NCBI GenBank assembly: GCA_022819605.1
Contig: JAJEGW010000080.1
Location: forward strand, 1 to 64,000
DNA from: Silicimonas sp.
GTDB lineage: Bacteria; Pseudomonadota; Alphaproteobacteria; Rhodobacterales; Rhodobacteraceae
Direction: 5' to 3'
DNA length: 64,000 nucleotides
Part shown: piece by piece, positions 17,999 through 26,792 of the stretch
How the letters are laid out: each line of letters begins with the position of its first letter
Position numbering within the stretch: the first letter of the stretch is position 1
Notes under the pieces: model-generated
Databases searched by the model: none
What the model saw: only the letters and a program-made list of their open reading frames with translations
What the model was told of the DNA's origin: nothing
Translations under genes and position numbers: made by a program

Positions 17999-19512
17999 CC
18001 GCCATGCTCCTCCAGCGATCCTAGCTTCGCACGCACTGCTCGCGTGGCATCGGACAGGACCTGATAGCGCGCAAAGGCGCGGTCATAGGGCGGGCCATTG
18101 GACGGGTCGGGTCGATATGTCACGTGTTCCTCGGCCCGCTTGGCCAGCATCACCGGATCGCCAAAACCTGCCGCGCTTGCTCCGATGCATGCCGCGCCCC
18201 AGAGACCCTGGTCCGATGCGTCGCTGACGATTACGGTCTGCTGCACGATATCGGCAATGATCTGGCACCAGATCGCGTTCCTCGATCCTCCTCCGGAGAG
18301 CTGCACCGGCTCAGTCGGCAGGCCGCCCTGCGACACAAAGCAATGACGCAGGCTGAATGCGGCTCCCTCCATCACGGCTCGTCCCATCTCTGCTTTCGAG
18401 GTCGCCGCCGATAGCCCGTGAAATCCCGCTCGGATGTCCGCCGCGACAAAGGGCGCGCGCTCACCGCTGAGATACGGCAGGAAGGTCACTCCGTTCGCCC
18501 CGGGCGGCACGTCCGCCACAAGCGCGTTCAGCTTCTCGGCGATCTCTCCCGCGCTTTGGCCGCCCAGCGTCCGGGGATGCAGCCGGGTGAACCAGTCAAA
18601 CGCGGATGCCCCGCTCGTCGGCGCCAGTACCTTTATCGCAATCTCCGCCGTCGGGTGCAGCACGGCCGCGCCGATGGGCTCGTCTTCCGGATCCAGGCTG
18701 TCGGAGAGAATGTTCACCACGGCGGTCGTGCCCATGATCATCATCGTCTGCCCGGGCCGATCCATGCCCATGCCGACGATCATTGCCGAAAGATCAAGCG
18801 TCCCTACCGAAACCGAAACCCCCTCAGGCAATCCGGTCGCCCTCGCCGCGTCGGCCGTCAAACCGCCAAGCCGTGTGTCGGCACTCCGCGGCTGAATCAA
18901 CTTATCCGCCAATTCGCAACAGTCCAGAGCTTCAAGCTGCGCCTCTCCATAAGACCTGGTGGCAAAGTCCAAAAAGGGAATCGATGCGTTAGACCAGTCG
19001 GTTGCCCATTCTCCCGTCAGGCGGTGCCCAACCCAGTCCGCACAGGTCATCACGCGGGCCACACGCCCGGCAGAATCGTCATCCCTTGCCCGCAACCAGC
19101 GCCAAAGCATCCCTGAGGTCCCGGCCCAAAGCGCCGTGCGACACCCTCGCCCTATGGCGGCGGTGGCGCCACCGTCTGCCAATGCGCCGAGATCCGCAGC
19201 TGCCCGAGTGTCGTTCCAGAGCATTGCAGGCACCACCGGCTCTCCTTGGGCATCGACCGCCCAGAATCCATCGCCCTGCGCGGCAATCCCGAGCGATACC
19301 ACGCTGGCCACGTCGATTTTCTCGCTCAGCTTTGCCAGTGCGCGCATCACGCAGGCGCGTACGCTCGCCATGTCCTGCTCGCTCTCGCCACCGGAACCCT
19401 GATTCACTTCGCTCGGGACCGCTGCTTCTGCGACACAGACACCTTCAGGCGCATAGGCCGCAGCCTTGACCGTCGTCGTCCCGACATCCAGACCGATCCA
19501 AAGCGCGCTCAT
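17995..19512 (-). CDS. FGGY-family carbohydrate kinase
   Basis: This 505-residue sugar kinase has the phosphate-1 loop WIGLDVGTTTVKAAAY at the N terminus, the adenosine region MIMGTTAVVNILSD, and LSGGGSRNAIWCQIIADIVQ in the C-terminal domain (the family's GGG-S/A-x-x substrate/ATP motif). Its length matches xylulokinase and ribulokinase relatives. ATG 19512 overlaps the molybdoenzyme stop by four bases and has GGAGGC upstream; frame extends to 19575 without a better start. It phosphorylates a sugar or keto-polyol that the downstream aldolase/epimerase and the divergent transketolase would then process. Confidence 0.9.
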   Translation of the reverse strand: MSALWIGLDVGTTTVKAAAYAPEGVCVAEAAVPSEVNQGSGGESEQDMASVRACVMRALAKLSEKIDVASVVSLGIAAQGDGFWAVDAQGEPVVPAMLWNDTRAAADLGALADGGATAAIGRGCRTALWAGTSGMLWRWLRARDDDSAGRVARVMTCADWVGHRLTGEWATDWSNASIPFLDFATRSYGEAQLEALDCCELADKLIQPRSADTRLGGLTADAARATGLPEGVSVSVGTLDLSAMIVGMGMDRPGQTMMIMGTTAVVNILSDSLDPEDEPIGAAVLHPTAEIAIKVLAPTSGASAFDWFTRLHPRTLGGQSAGEIAEKLNALVADVPPGANGVTFLPYLSGERAPFVAADIRAGFHGLSAATSKAEMGRAVMEGAAFSLRHCFVSQGGLPTEPVQLSGGGSRNAIWCQIIADIVQQTVIVSDASDQGLWGAACIGASAAGFGDPVMLAKRAEEHVTYRPDPSNGPPYDRAFARYQVLSDATRAVRAKLGSLEEHGG

Positions 19513-21782
19513 CCCGGTGCCTCCAGGATTCGGGGTGGCCGATCGATCGAAAGCGCGGGCAACGGTCCATTCCATGCCTCAACGTACACCAGTGCCGTGT
19601 GCGCAATGTTGCCCTGGCTGAGCTGCGAGCACCCCTTGTCAATGGTCAGGACATTCGGATTGCCATGTACCTCCAACAACTCGTCGCCGACGATCTGAGG
19701 ATCGAACCAGGCTCCCGTGGCGAGCGCGACGCAGTCCGGCCGAATGTCCTCGCTCAGCCGCAGGCCGGCCAAGCAAGCCCCGCGAGCATTGGACAGGCGC
19801 ACGACATCACTCTCGGCCAGACCCCGTGCGGACGCCGTCGCCGGATGCATGAGCACCGGTTCTCGCCCCTTGATCTTGTCGTTCAGCGCCTCGCTCCCCA
19901 GGTCGTTTTGCGCATGCAGTCGGGTGTCCGGCTGACCAGAGATCAAGTGCAAAGCGCCATCCGGTGCATCCAGCAGGGATTCGACCGGTGGCAACCACGT
20001 TGGATGGCCCGGACAATCCTCCAATCCGAACCCGGCGATCGTTTCGTTGTATAGCGTGATCCGTCCGCTCTCCGTCGCCAAAGGCGCGCGCTCCGGATCA
20101 TCAACGAAGTCACGCATCAGGCGTCGATGTTCTTCGGCGTCGGGCACGGCAAACATGCCCTCGTCTCGAAATCGATCAAAGTCCGGCAATCCGAAACCAT
20201 GTTTTGCGGCAACTTCAGCGGCACACTCCCACAACCGGCGCAGCCAGGCGTCCGCGTCCCGCCCCTCCGTGAATTGATCCTCGAGGCCCAGATGTTGCGC
20301 GATCCGGCGGAAAATCTCGTAATCGTGCTGCGCTTCCCCCACCGGAGACAAGAGTTGGGACATGTAGATGAGGCGCGGGTCACGGCGGTTCATCATTATG
20401 TCGGTGCGTTCCAGCGGCGTCGTCGCGGGCAGCACGATGTCGGCTCGACGTGCTGACGCAGTCCAGGTGTGCTCGTGAACGATGATGGTGTCCGGGCGAG
20501 CCCAGGCCGCTTCCAAGCCGCGCAAGTCCTGATGGTGATGAAACGGGTTGCCGCCAACCCAATAGACCAACCGGATATCCGGATAGGTTCGGATCTCTCC
20601 GTTATAGCGATAGTCCCCTCCCGCATGCATCAACATGTCGGCAAATCGAGCAACGGGGATAAAGTCCTGGACCGGATTTTGCCCTTGGGGCACGGAGGGC
20701 CATGGGATGAGCCGTGTGGGACGTCCCACTGGCGACGTCGATCCGTAGCCAAATGAGAATCCCGTACCCGGCTGTCCAATCTGGCCCAGAACCGACGCCA
20801 GCGCGAGGGCTGCCCAGATCGGTTGCTCTCCATGATCCGCCCTCTGGAGTCCCCATGCCACTGTGATCATGCTGCGCTTGCCGGCCAGTTCATGAGCCAG
20901 GGTCCGGATCTTGTCGGCGGAGACATCGCATGTCGGGGCGGCCCAATCGGCCGACTTCGCCACTGCATCGGTCTGGCCAGTCAGATACGCTCGAAACTGC
21001 GGCCAACCACTCGCGCACCGATCGAGAAACGCGCGATTTTCGCGACCGGAGGCGACGATTTCATAGGTCAGTGCCAGCATCAGCGCAGTGTCGGTTCCCG
21101 GACGGATCGACACCCACTCGGCGCTCGCCAGATCGCTCCTTTGCGGCGAGACCGAAACGAGCCGTGTTCCCCGTGCCGACAACCGTTCAAGCCAATCGGG
21201 GATCTCATGATAGCTCGATCCCGACGCCGTGATCTGCGCCGTGCGGCCGGATATCCCGCCGAAGGCAAGCAAAAGTTCGCAATGCTCCGCAACTTCCTCG
21301 ATGCTGGTCACGTTGTCCTGCAACTGCCTCTGGCTCATGCCCAGAACATATGGAAACAAGACCTCCGCCGCCGCGTGCGAATAGGTCTCTCGCGACCCGA
21401 CATATCCCCCGAAGCAATTGAGAAACCGTCGAAGCTGGCTTTGTGCATGGTGAAATCGTCCCGCGCTAGACCAACCATAGGAGCCAGCAAAAATCGCGCC
21501 GTTCCCATGCGCGGTCCGCACCTGTGTCAACTCTTCCGCGACACGCCGCACCGCTTCATTCCAGGTAACGCGGACGAAGTCATCCGATGACCGTGCCGAA
21601 CCTCGGTCGCCTTCAAGCCAGCCTTTCCGGATGACAGGTGATAGAACTCGGCCCAATTTGTTCGTCGCCGCCGAGAGCCACCCACGCCCAATACGCGACG
21701 GGGCTGGATCGTCGGCGAGCGGAAGAAGGCCCGTGTTTTCGTCAAATGCGTAGGCGCCCCAATGGGCGGCGGTATAGCGCAT
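19509..21782 (-). CDS. molybdopterin-dependent S/N-oxide reductase (BisC/TorZ/DMSO reductase type)
   Basis: This 757-residue molybdopterin oxidoreductase belongs to the bis-MGD, serine-ligated subgroup. GRGWLSAATNKLGRVLSPVI and FVRVTWNEAVRRVAEEL at the N terminus are followed by GSYGWSSAGRFHHAQSQLRR and then ETYSHAAAEVL, whose Ser is the likely Mo ligand. There is no N-terminal CxxC iron-sulfur motif and no twin-arginine signal, so it should be cytosolic like biotin sulfoxide reductase rather than periplasmic like TorA/DorA. ATG 21782 has GGGGAGG upstream. It is the first gene of the operon and is translationally coupled to the FGGY kinase, an unusual partner. Reduction of a sulfoxide or N-oxide is the family activity; its role here is unexplained. 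Confidence 0.85.
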   Translation of the reverse strand: MRYTAAHWGAYAFDENTGLLPLADDPAPSRIGRGWLSAATNKLGRVLSPVIRKGWLEGDRGSARSSDDFVRVTWNEAVRRVAEELTQVRTAHGNGAIFAGSYGWSSAGRFHHAQSQLRRFLNCFGGYVGSRETYSHAAAEVLFPYVLGMSQRQLQDNVTSIEEVAEHCELLLAFGGISGRTAQITASGSSYHEIPDWLERLSARGTRLVSVSPQRSDLASAEWVSIRPGTDTALMLALTYEIVASGRENRAFLDRCASGWPQFRAYLTGQTDAVAKSADWAAPTCDVSADKIRTLAHELAGKRSMITVAWGLQRADHGEQPIWAALALASVLGQIGQPGTGFSFGYGSTSPVGRPTRLIPWPSVPQGQNPVQDFIPVARFADMLMHAGGDYRYNGEIRTYPDIRLVYWVGGNPFHHHQDLRGLEAAWARPDTIIVHEHTWTASARRADIVLPATTPLERTDIMMNRRDPRLIYMSQLLSPVGEAQHDYEIFRRIAQHLGLEDQFTEGRDADAWLRRLWECAAEVAAKHGFGLPDFDRFRDEGMFAVPDAEEHRRLMRDFVDDPERAPLATESGRITLYNETIAGFGLEDCPGHPTWLPPVESLLDAPDGALHLISGQPDTRLHAQNDLGSEALNDKIKGREPVLMHPATASARGLAESDVVRLSNARGACLAGLRLSEDIRPDCVALATGAWFDPQIVGDELLEVHGNPNVLTIDKGCSQLSQGNIAHTALVYVEAWNGPLPALSIDRPPRILEAPG

Positions 21783-21863
21783 TGCGCCTCCCCTTTGCGC
21801 CAAAGCTCTTGTCTTTTGCATATGACTGATATAGTGACATTTGTAAACCACCGGGGGTGCATT
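21783..21863. promoter_or_regulatory. divergent promoter region of the molybdoenzyme and transketolase operons
   Basis: Only 81 bases separate the two divergent starts, so both promoters and any operator must lie here. An ATTTGTAAAC element at 21839-21848 resembles the ATTTGTCAAA elements upstream of sulfatase 2, which suggests one regulator, possibly SorC, acts on both regions. A GGTGCATT stretch precedes the transketolase ATG without a strong ribosome-binding site. Confidence 0.4.
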
Positions 21864-22796
21864 ATGCGCAATGAAAGGTCCACGGAGGAGATTGCGCTCG
21901 GCATCAGGCGCAGGGTCTTCGAGCACTCAATTCGAAACAACGGCGGATATCTGAGCCAAGCCTGTTCGGCTGCCGAACAGTTGGCCTGGCTCTACAACGA
22001 GGAGCTAGACCTCGGGGCGCCCACGCTGCCGATGATTCCCAGACCCTTCGCCGGAGTCCCCGCCCTTGGCAATGACGCCTATCGCACGGGTGCTGGATAC
22101 AACGGGCCTGCGCGACCGGAATTCGACAGGTTGTTCATTGCTCCGGCACACTACGCACTCGTCGCCTATGCCACGCTGATAGAAGTCGGCCGCATGGCAC
22201 CCGAGGGCCTCCAGATGTTCAACAAGGACGGATCGTCCGTTGAAATGATCGGGGCGGAACACAGCCCCGGCATGGAAGTGCACAATGGCACGCTCGGAAT
22301 CGGCCTGTCCACGGCGGCGGGTCTTGCCTGGGGCCGCAAGCGCCGAGGCGAGCCCGGACGAACATGGGTCTTCATGTCCGACGGCGAGGTTCAGGAGGGC
22401 CAGACCTGGGAAGCCATCGCCGCCGCGTCCCACCACCGCATCGACAACCTCTACGCCATCATGGACGTCAACAGACAGCAATGCGACGGTGCCATGGCGA
22501 GCGTCATGGATGTCGGCGACATAAGTGCCAAGATCGAGCAGTTCGGCGGCGTGGCCGTCTCGGTCGATGCCCACAAACTCGATCAGATCCGCGAAGCCGT
22601 GAAGACCCCCCACCGTGGCAAACCGCTGATTATCATCGCGAACTCGTCACCGTTTCGCGGAATGCCCAGTCTCCAGCTGCGATTTCCCGGCCTGCACTAC
22701 GTCCGTTTCAAGTCCGAGGAGGAGCGATCCCGCATGAACAAGGAGATCGCCCGATCGCTTCGTGTTGACCCTGTTGCCTACGAAGGAATGCACTGA
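21864..22796 (+). CDS. transketolase, N-terminal (ThDP pyrophosphate-binding) subunit
   Basis: This 310-residue protein corresponds to the N-terminal half of transketolase. GAEHSPGMEVHNGTLGIGLS is followed by the ThDP/metal motif FMSDGEVQEGQTWEAIAAA and LYAIMDVNRQQCDG. The motif begins SDG rather than the usual GDG. ATG 21864 is preceded by in-frame sequence from the divergent promoter, so it is the first sensible start. The stop overlaps the start of the C-terminal subunit gene (ATGA). Split transketolases occur in specialised sugar pathways such as apulose-phosphate or sulfo-sugar cleavage, and this pair probably transfers a two- or three-carbon ketol unit from the phosphosugar made by the kinase. 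Confidence 0.88.
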   Translation: MRNERSTEEIALGIRRRVFEHSIRNNGGYLSQACSAAEQLAWLYNEELDLGAPTLPMIPRPFAGVPALGNDAYRTGAGYNGPARPEFDRLFIAPAHYALVAYATLIEVGRMAPEGLQMFNKDGSSVEMIGAEHSPGMEVHNGTLGIGLSTAAGLAWGRKRRGEPGRTWVFMSDGEVQEGQTWEAIAAASHHRIDNLYAIMDVNRQQCDGAMASVMDVGDISAKIEQFGGVAVSVDAHKLDQIREAVKTPHRGKPLIIIANSSPFRGMPSLQLRFPGLHYVRFKSEEERSRMNKEIARSLRVDPVAYEGMH

Positions 22797-23803
22797 TGGT
22801 CGAACTGGTCAGCCGCCCCTATGCACGGGCCTTCGAAGCATACGCAACGCAATACCCGAACGAGATCCTCTGCCTTTCTGCGGATCTGACGTCTTCCTGC
22901 GAAATCGACGGGTTCCGCGACCGTCATCCGGAACAGTTCCTCTCGCTTGGCATGGCCGAGCAAAACATGATGAGCTTCGCAGGCGGTCTCGGTCTCGCCG
23001 GATATCGCCCATTCGTCCACACCTTTGGCGTCTTCATGTACAGACGCCCCTATGATCAGCTTATGGCGTCGATTGCCTATCCCCGGCGCAAGGTCAGGCT
23101 CATGGGCTTTCTTCCCGGCGTGACGACCCCGGGCGGCATGACGCATCAGTCGATTGAAGACATCAGCGTCATGCGCTCGATTCCGAACATGACGATTCTG
23201 GAATGTGGCGACGCTACGGAAGTTGAATCCATCTGTGAGGCCGCGGACAGCATTGACGGTCCCGTCTGGTGCCGTGTCCTGCGCGGCTCGGTGCCTCGCC
23301 TGTTCGACACGCCGATCAAGGTGGGCGAGATTCGCGTGCTGTCCGAGGGCGCCGACGTTCTCGTCGTCACATCCGGCATCTGCACGGAAGAGGCATTGCG
23401 AGCTCGTGCAGCCTTCGCCAAGGCTGGCCTCTCGATCCGGCACCTTCACCTGCACACCATCAAGCCTTTCGACGCCGTGACTCTCCTGGATCACGTCCAC
23501 AGCGTGACGCACGGCGTCGTCACGCTCGAAAACCATGTGACCGAAGGCGGCATCGGCTCACTTGCAGCAGAGGTGATGGCTGAGGCCGGCGTGGGCAAGC
23601 GGCTGATGCGCCTGGGCCTGAGAGACACCTACGCTCACGGCGGATCACGCCCCTATCTCATGAGGTACTATGGCCTCGACGCGCTGGCCCTCGTCAAAGG
23701 CATAGAGAGTCTGCTGGGCGAAGAATTCGACATCACCGAAGACGACCTCGACACGGCTCGCGTGGAAGATATTCACTCGCTCGTCAAGGCAGAGGCGCTT
23801 TGA
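22796..23803 (+). CDS. transketolase, C-terminal (pyrimidine-binding) subunit
   Basis: This 335-residue partner contains the transketolase pyrimidine-binding domain. LSADLTSSCEIDGFRDRHPE leads to FLSLGMAEQNMMSFAGGLGL with the catalytic ThDP glutamate (AEQN), and a C-terminal transketolase domain follows (ADVLVVTSGICTEEALRARA). Translation is coupled to the N-terminal subunit through an ATGA overlap. Both subunits are needed for an active site. The operon ends here; a hairpin follows before the convergent clpB. Confidence 0.88.
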   Translation: MVELVSRPYARAFEAYATQYPNEILCLSADLTSSCEIDGFRDRHPEQFLSLGMAEQNMMSFAGGLGLAGYRPFVHTFGVFMYRRPYDQLMASIAYPRRKVRLMGFLPGVTTPGGMTHQSIEDISVMRSIPNMTILECGDATEVESICEAADSIDGPVWCRVLRGSVPRLFDTPIKVGEIRVLSEGADVLVVTSGICTEEALRARAAFAKAGLSIRHLHLHTIKPFDAVTLLDHVHSVTHGVVTLENHVTEGGIGSLAAEVMAEAGVGKRLMRLGLRDTYAHGGSRPYLMRYYGLDALALVKGIESLLGEEFDITEDDLDTARVEDIHSLVKAEAL

Positions 23804-23806
23804 GGA

Positions 23807-23839
23807 ATGCGGGCGTCGATCCTCGGCCGGATCCCGCAT
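23807..23839. terminator. hairpin between the convergent transketolase and clpB genes
   Basis: Outer arms ATGCGGG/CCCGCAT enclose inner arms GATCC/GGATC in the 51-base convergent gap. There is no U-tract on either strand, so it may act as a weak bidirectional terminator or an mRNA 3'-end structure. Confidence 0.4.
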
Positions 23840-23854
23840 CGCTCAAGCCATGCC

Positions 23855-26470
23855 TCAGTGCAAGACCGCGTCTGCGGGCGCGGTTCGATTCGACCTTGCA
23901 ATCCGGTCGCCGATGATCAGGCCCTCCGGACCCGCACTCACCTTTGCGGTCTGCCCGTCACCTATGTCCCCGGCAAGCAGCATCTCGGCCAATTCGTTCT
24001 GGAGCGCGTTTTGGATGACGCGCTTCAAGGGCCGAGCTCCGTAGACCGGATCGTAGCCTTCGTCTGCGAGCCATTTCAGGGCCGTCTCTTCAAGGTCAAC
24101 CTTGACGTTCTGCCTGGCAAGCCGCTTTCGCAGCAGGCCGAGCTGGATTTCGACGATCCCGTCCATGTCCTCCCGCGTCAGCCGGTCGAAGACGATCATG
24201 TCGTCAAGCCGATTCAGGAACTCGGGCCGGAAGTGGTTGCGTACGGCCTCCATCAAATCCCGTCGCGCCTGGCTGGCATCAGCACCGTCAGGCAACTGGC
24301 TCAACGCCTGCGATCCGAGGTTTGACGTCAGGATGACGAGCGTCTGCTTGAAATCCACCTTGTTGCCCTGCCCGTCCGTCAGGATGCCGTCGTCAAGCAC
24401 CTGCAACAGCACGTTGAACACTTCGGGGTGCGCCTTTTCGATCTCGTCGAACAGGATCACCTGATAGGGCCGCCGCCGAACCGCTTCGGTCAGCACGCCT
24501 CCCTCGTCATAGCCCACGTATCCCGGAGGGGCGCCGATCAGCCTTGCCACCGAGTGCTTCTCCATGAACTCGCTCATGTCGATCCGTACCATCGCGCGAT
24601 CATCATCGAACAGGAATTCGGCCAGCGCCTTGGTCAACTCAGTCTTACCAACGCCCGTAGGTCCCAGAAAGAGAAACGATCCAAGCGGCCGGTTCTCGTC
24701 CTGCAACCCGGCACGCGCCCGACGCACGGCATTCGACACCGCGCCGATGGCAGACGCTTGGCCGATCACGCGTCTCCCAAGCTCCTCCTCCATGCGGAGC
24801 AGCTTCTCGCGCTCGCCTTCGAGCATTTTCGAGGTGGGAATGCCGGTCCAGCGCTCGACGACCTCGGCAATGAGTTCCGGCCCGACCGCCTCTTCGACCA
24901 TCACGTGATCGTCATCCGCCTCGGCATCGGCAATCTGCTTTTCGAGGCCCGGAATGATACCGTAGGACAATTCTCCCGCGCGCTGCAGGTTGCCGTCCCG
25001 CTTTGCCTGGTCAAGCTCGGCCCTGGCGCGGTCCAGTCGCTCCTTCACGATGCGTGCGCTCTCAAGCTTGTCGCGCTCGGCCTGCCACGCCGTCGTCATC
25101 GATGCGGACGTCTGTTGAAGTTCGGCAAGCTCGCGCTCGAGCTTCTCGAGCCGATCCTTTGACGCCTGGTCGCCTTCCTTCTTCAGCGCCTCCGCCTCGA
25201 TCTGCAACTGAAGGATCTGACGGTCGATCGCGTCAAGCTCCTCGGGCTTCGAATCCACTTCCATGCGAAGCCGTGATGCCGCCTCGTCCACAAGGTCGAT
25301 TGCCTTGTCCGGCAGGAAACGATCGGTGATGTAGCGATGGCTGAGCGTCGCGGCGGCGACGAGTGCGCCGTCGCTGATCCGGATCCCGTGGTGAAGTTCA
25401 TACTTCTCCTTGATGCCCCGGAGGATTGACACCGTGTCCTCCACCGTCGGCTCGTCAACCATCAAGGGCTGAAACCGCCGGGCGAGCGCCGCATCCTTCT
25501 CGACGTATTTTCGATACTCGTCGAGCGTCGTGGCACCCACGCAGTGCAGCTCTCCCCTGGCAAGGGCCGGCTTCAAGAGGTTCGAAGCGTCCATCGCGCC
25601 GTCCGTCTTGCCTGCGCCGACCAGCGTGTGCATCTCGTCAATGAACAGGATCACCTCGCCGGCAGCAGCGGTCACCTCGTTCAGCACACCCTTCAGGCGC
25701 TCCTCGAACTCACCGCGATACTTGGCTCCGGCAATGAGCGCGCCCATGTCCAGCGCAAGAAGTCTCTTGTTGTGCAGGCTTTCGGGCACGTCACCGTTGA
25801 CGATCCTGAGCGCGAGACCTTCCGCAATCGCGGTCTTGCCAACGCCGGGATCGCCGATCAGCAACGGATTGTTCTTGGTCCGGCGCGACAGCACCTGCAT
25901 CGTCCGCCGGATTTCCTCGTCGCGCCCGATGATGGGGTCGATCTTCCCCTCGGCGGCGGCCTCCGTCAGGTCCCGCGCGTACTTCTTCAGCGCATCATAG
26001 CCGTCCTCGGCCGAAGCGGTATCGGCGGTTCGACCCTTCCGCAGGTCGTTGATCGCCGAATTCAGCGCCTGGGCGCTGACGTTCCCGGCCTCCAGTGCCT
26101 CCTTCGCCTTTGAGCGCACGACTGCAAGTGCGGTCAGGACACGTTCCACCGGCACGTAGCTGTCGCCGGCCTTCCTGGCGATCTTCTGCGCCTCGTCAAG
26201 CACCTTGATGGTCTGCTGGTCCGCGTAGACCTGCGCGGCATCGCCCGAGACCTGCGGATTGCCGGCAAGGGCGTGGTCGACAGCTTCAACGACTCGTTCA
26301 GGTGCGCCACCGGCCGCGCGGATCAGGTTCGAGGCCAGTCCCTCTTCATCGTCCATCAGTGCTTTCAGGAGGTGTTCCGGCGCCAGCCGCTGGTGATCTT
26401 CCCGGGTTGCTATGGTCTGCGCAGCCTCCAAAAAGCCGCGCGCCCGCTCGGTGAACTTTTGCAAGTCCAT
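23855..26470 (-). CDS. clpB: ATP-dependent disaggregase ClpB
   Basis: This 871-residue ClpB has the full family length. The N-terminal repeat domain starts [21 protein letters not shown]1 has Walker [16 protein letters not shown] and [15 protein letters not shown]; a coiled-coil middle domain lies at about residues 410-530; NBD2 has [17 protein letters not shown] and the GYVGYDEGG pore loop. It resolubilises aggregated proteins with DnaK. ATG 26470 has AAAGGAGAAG upstream. It is monocistronic, convergent with the transketolase operon, and has a heat-shock-type promoter about 70 bases upstream. It marks the right border of the sugar/sulfatase island and a return to core genes. Confidence 0.97.
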   Translation of the reverse strand: MDLQKFTERARGFLEAAQTIATREDHQRLAPEHLLKALMDDEEGLASNLIRAAGGAPERVVEAVDHALAGNPQVSGDAAQVYADQQTIKVLDEAQKIARKAGDSYVPVERVLTALAVVRSKAKEALEAGNVSAQALNSAINDLRKGRTADTASAEDGYDALKKYARDLTEAAAEGKIDPIIGRDEEIRRTMQVLSRRTKNNPLLIGDPGVGKTAIAEGLALRIVNGDVPESLHNKRLLALDMGALIAGAKYRGEFEERLKGVLNEVTAAAGEVILFIDEMHTLVGAGKTDGAMDASNLLKPALARGELHCVGATTLDEYRKYVEKDAALARRFQPLMVDEPTVEDTVSILRGIKEKYELHHGIRISDGALVAAATLSHRYITDRFLPDKAIDLVDEAASRLRMEVDSKPEELDAIDRQILQLQIEAEALKKEGDQASKDRLEKLERELAELQQTSASMTTAWQAERDKLESARIVKERLDRARAELDQAKRDGNLQRAGELSYGIIPGLEKQIADAEADDDHVMVEEAVGPELIAEVVERWTGIPTSKMLEGEREKLLRMEEELGRRVIGQASAIGAVSNAVRRARAGLQDENRPLGSFLFLGPTGVGKTELTKALAEFLFDDDRAMVRIDMSEFMEKHSVARLIGAPPGYVGYDEGGVLTEAVRRRPYQVILFDEIEKAHPEVFNVLLQVLDDGILTDGQGNKVDFKQTLVILTSNLGSQALSQLPDGADASQARRDLMEAVRNHFRPEFLNRLDDMIVFDRLTREDMDGIVEIQLGLLRKRLARQNVKVDLEETALKWLADEGYDPVYGARPLKRVIQNALQNELAEMLLAGDIGDGQTAKVSAGPEGLIIGDRIARSNRTAPADAVLH

Positions 26471-26792
26471 TGGTCTTCTCCTTTGCAAGCGCCCCTTTGT
26501 CAGCACCCTTTACAAGGCATGCATCCACGGGCCTCGCACCGTATATGGGCAGCGGCCTGCAAAGGCGCAAGGGGACCGGCAAAGACGTCGGCTCGCAGCA
26601 AGACCGCGCCGTGAATCCAGTCCGCGACGGCGTGCCTGTTTCCCGCCCATCCAGCGCTCGTTTCGGCACGATGCGCAGTTGCGCCGTTCGTACTGGCTCG
26701 TGCCAAGAGCGGTGAATGCCCATTTAGCCGTTGCACAGGAAGCGAATTTCCGTCCTACTTCGACTTAGTAGAGCAAGGAGATCCTGCCGCAC
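26471..26792. other. divergent intergenic region of clpB and the amino-acid importer
   Basis: Apart from the clpB heat-shock-type promoter listed separately, I see nothing convincing here. The importer gene has GCAAGGAG about 12 bases before its GTG. No frame in this 322-base stretch resembles a protein. Confidence 0.5.
26541..26571 (-). promoter_or_regulatory. RpoH (sigma-32) type promoter of clpB
   Basis: On the minus strand CTTGCGC (from 26571) and CCCATATA (ending near 26542) are separated by about 14-15 bases, close to the CTTGAAA/CCCCATNTA consensus of heat-shock promoters. The predicted leader to the clpB ATG is about 60-65 bases. The function fits the gene. Confidence 0.6.

Noticed and set aside
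20823..21590. 255-codon open frame on the + strand
   Set aside because: It is antisense to the N-terminal half of the molybdoenzyme, whose motifs are clear on the minus strand.
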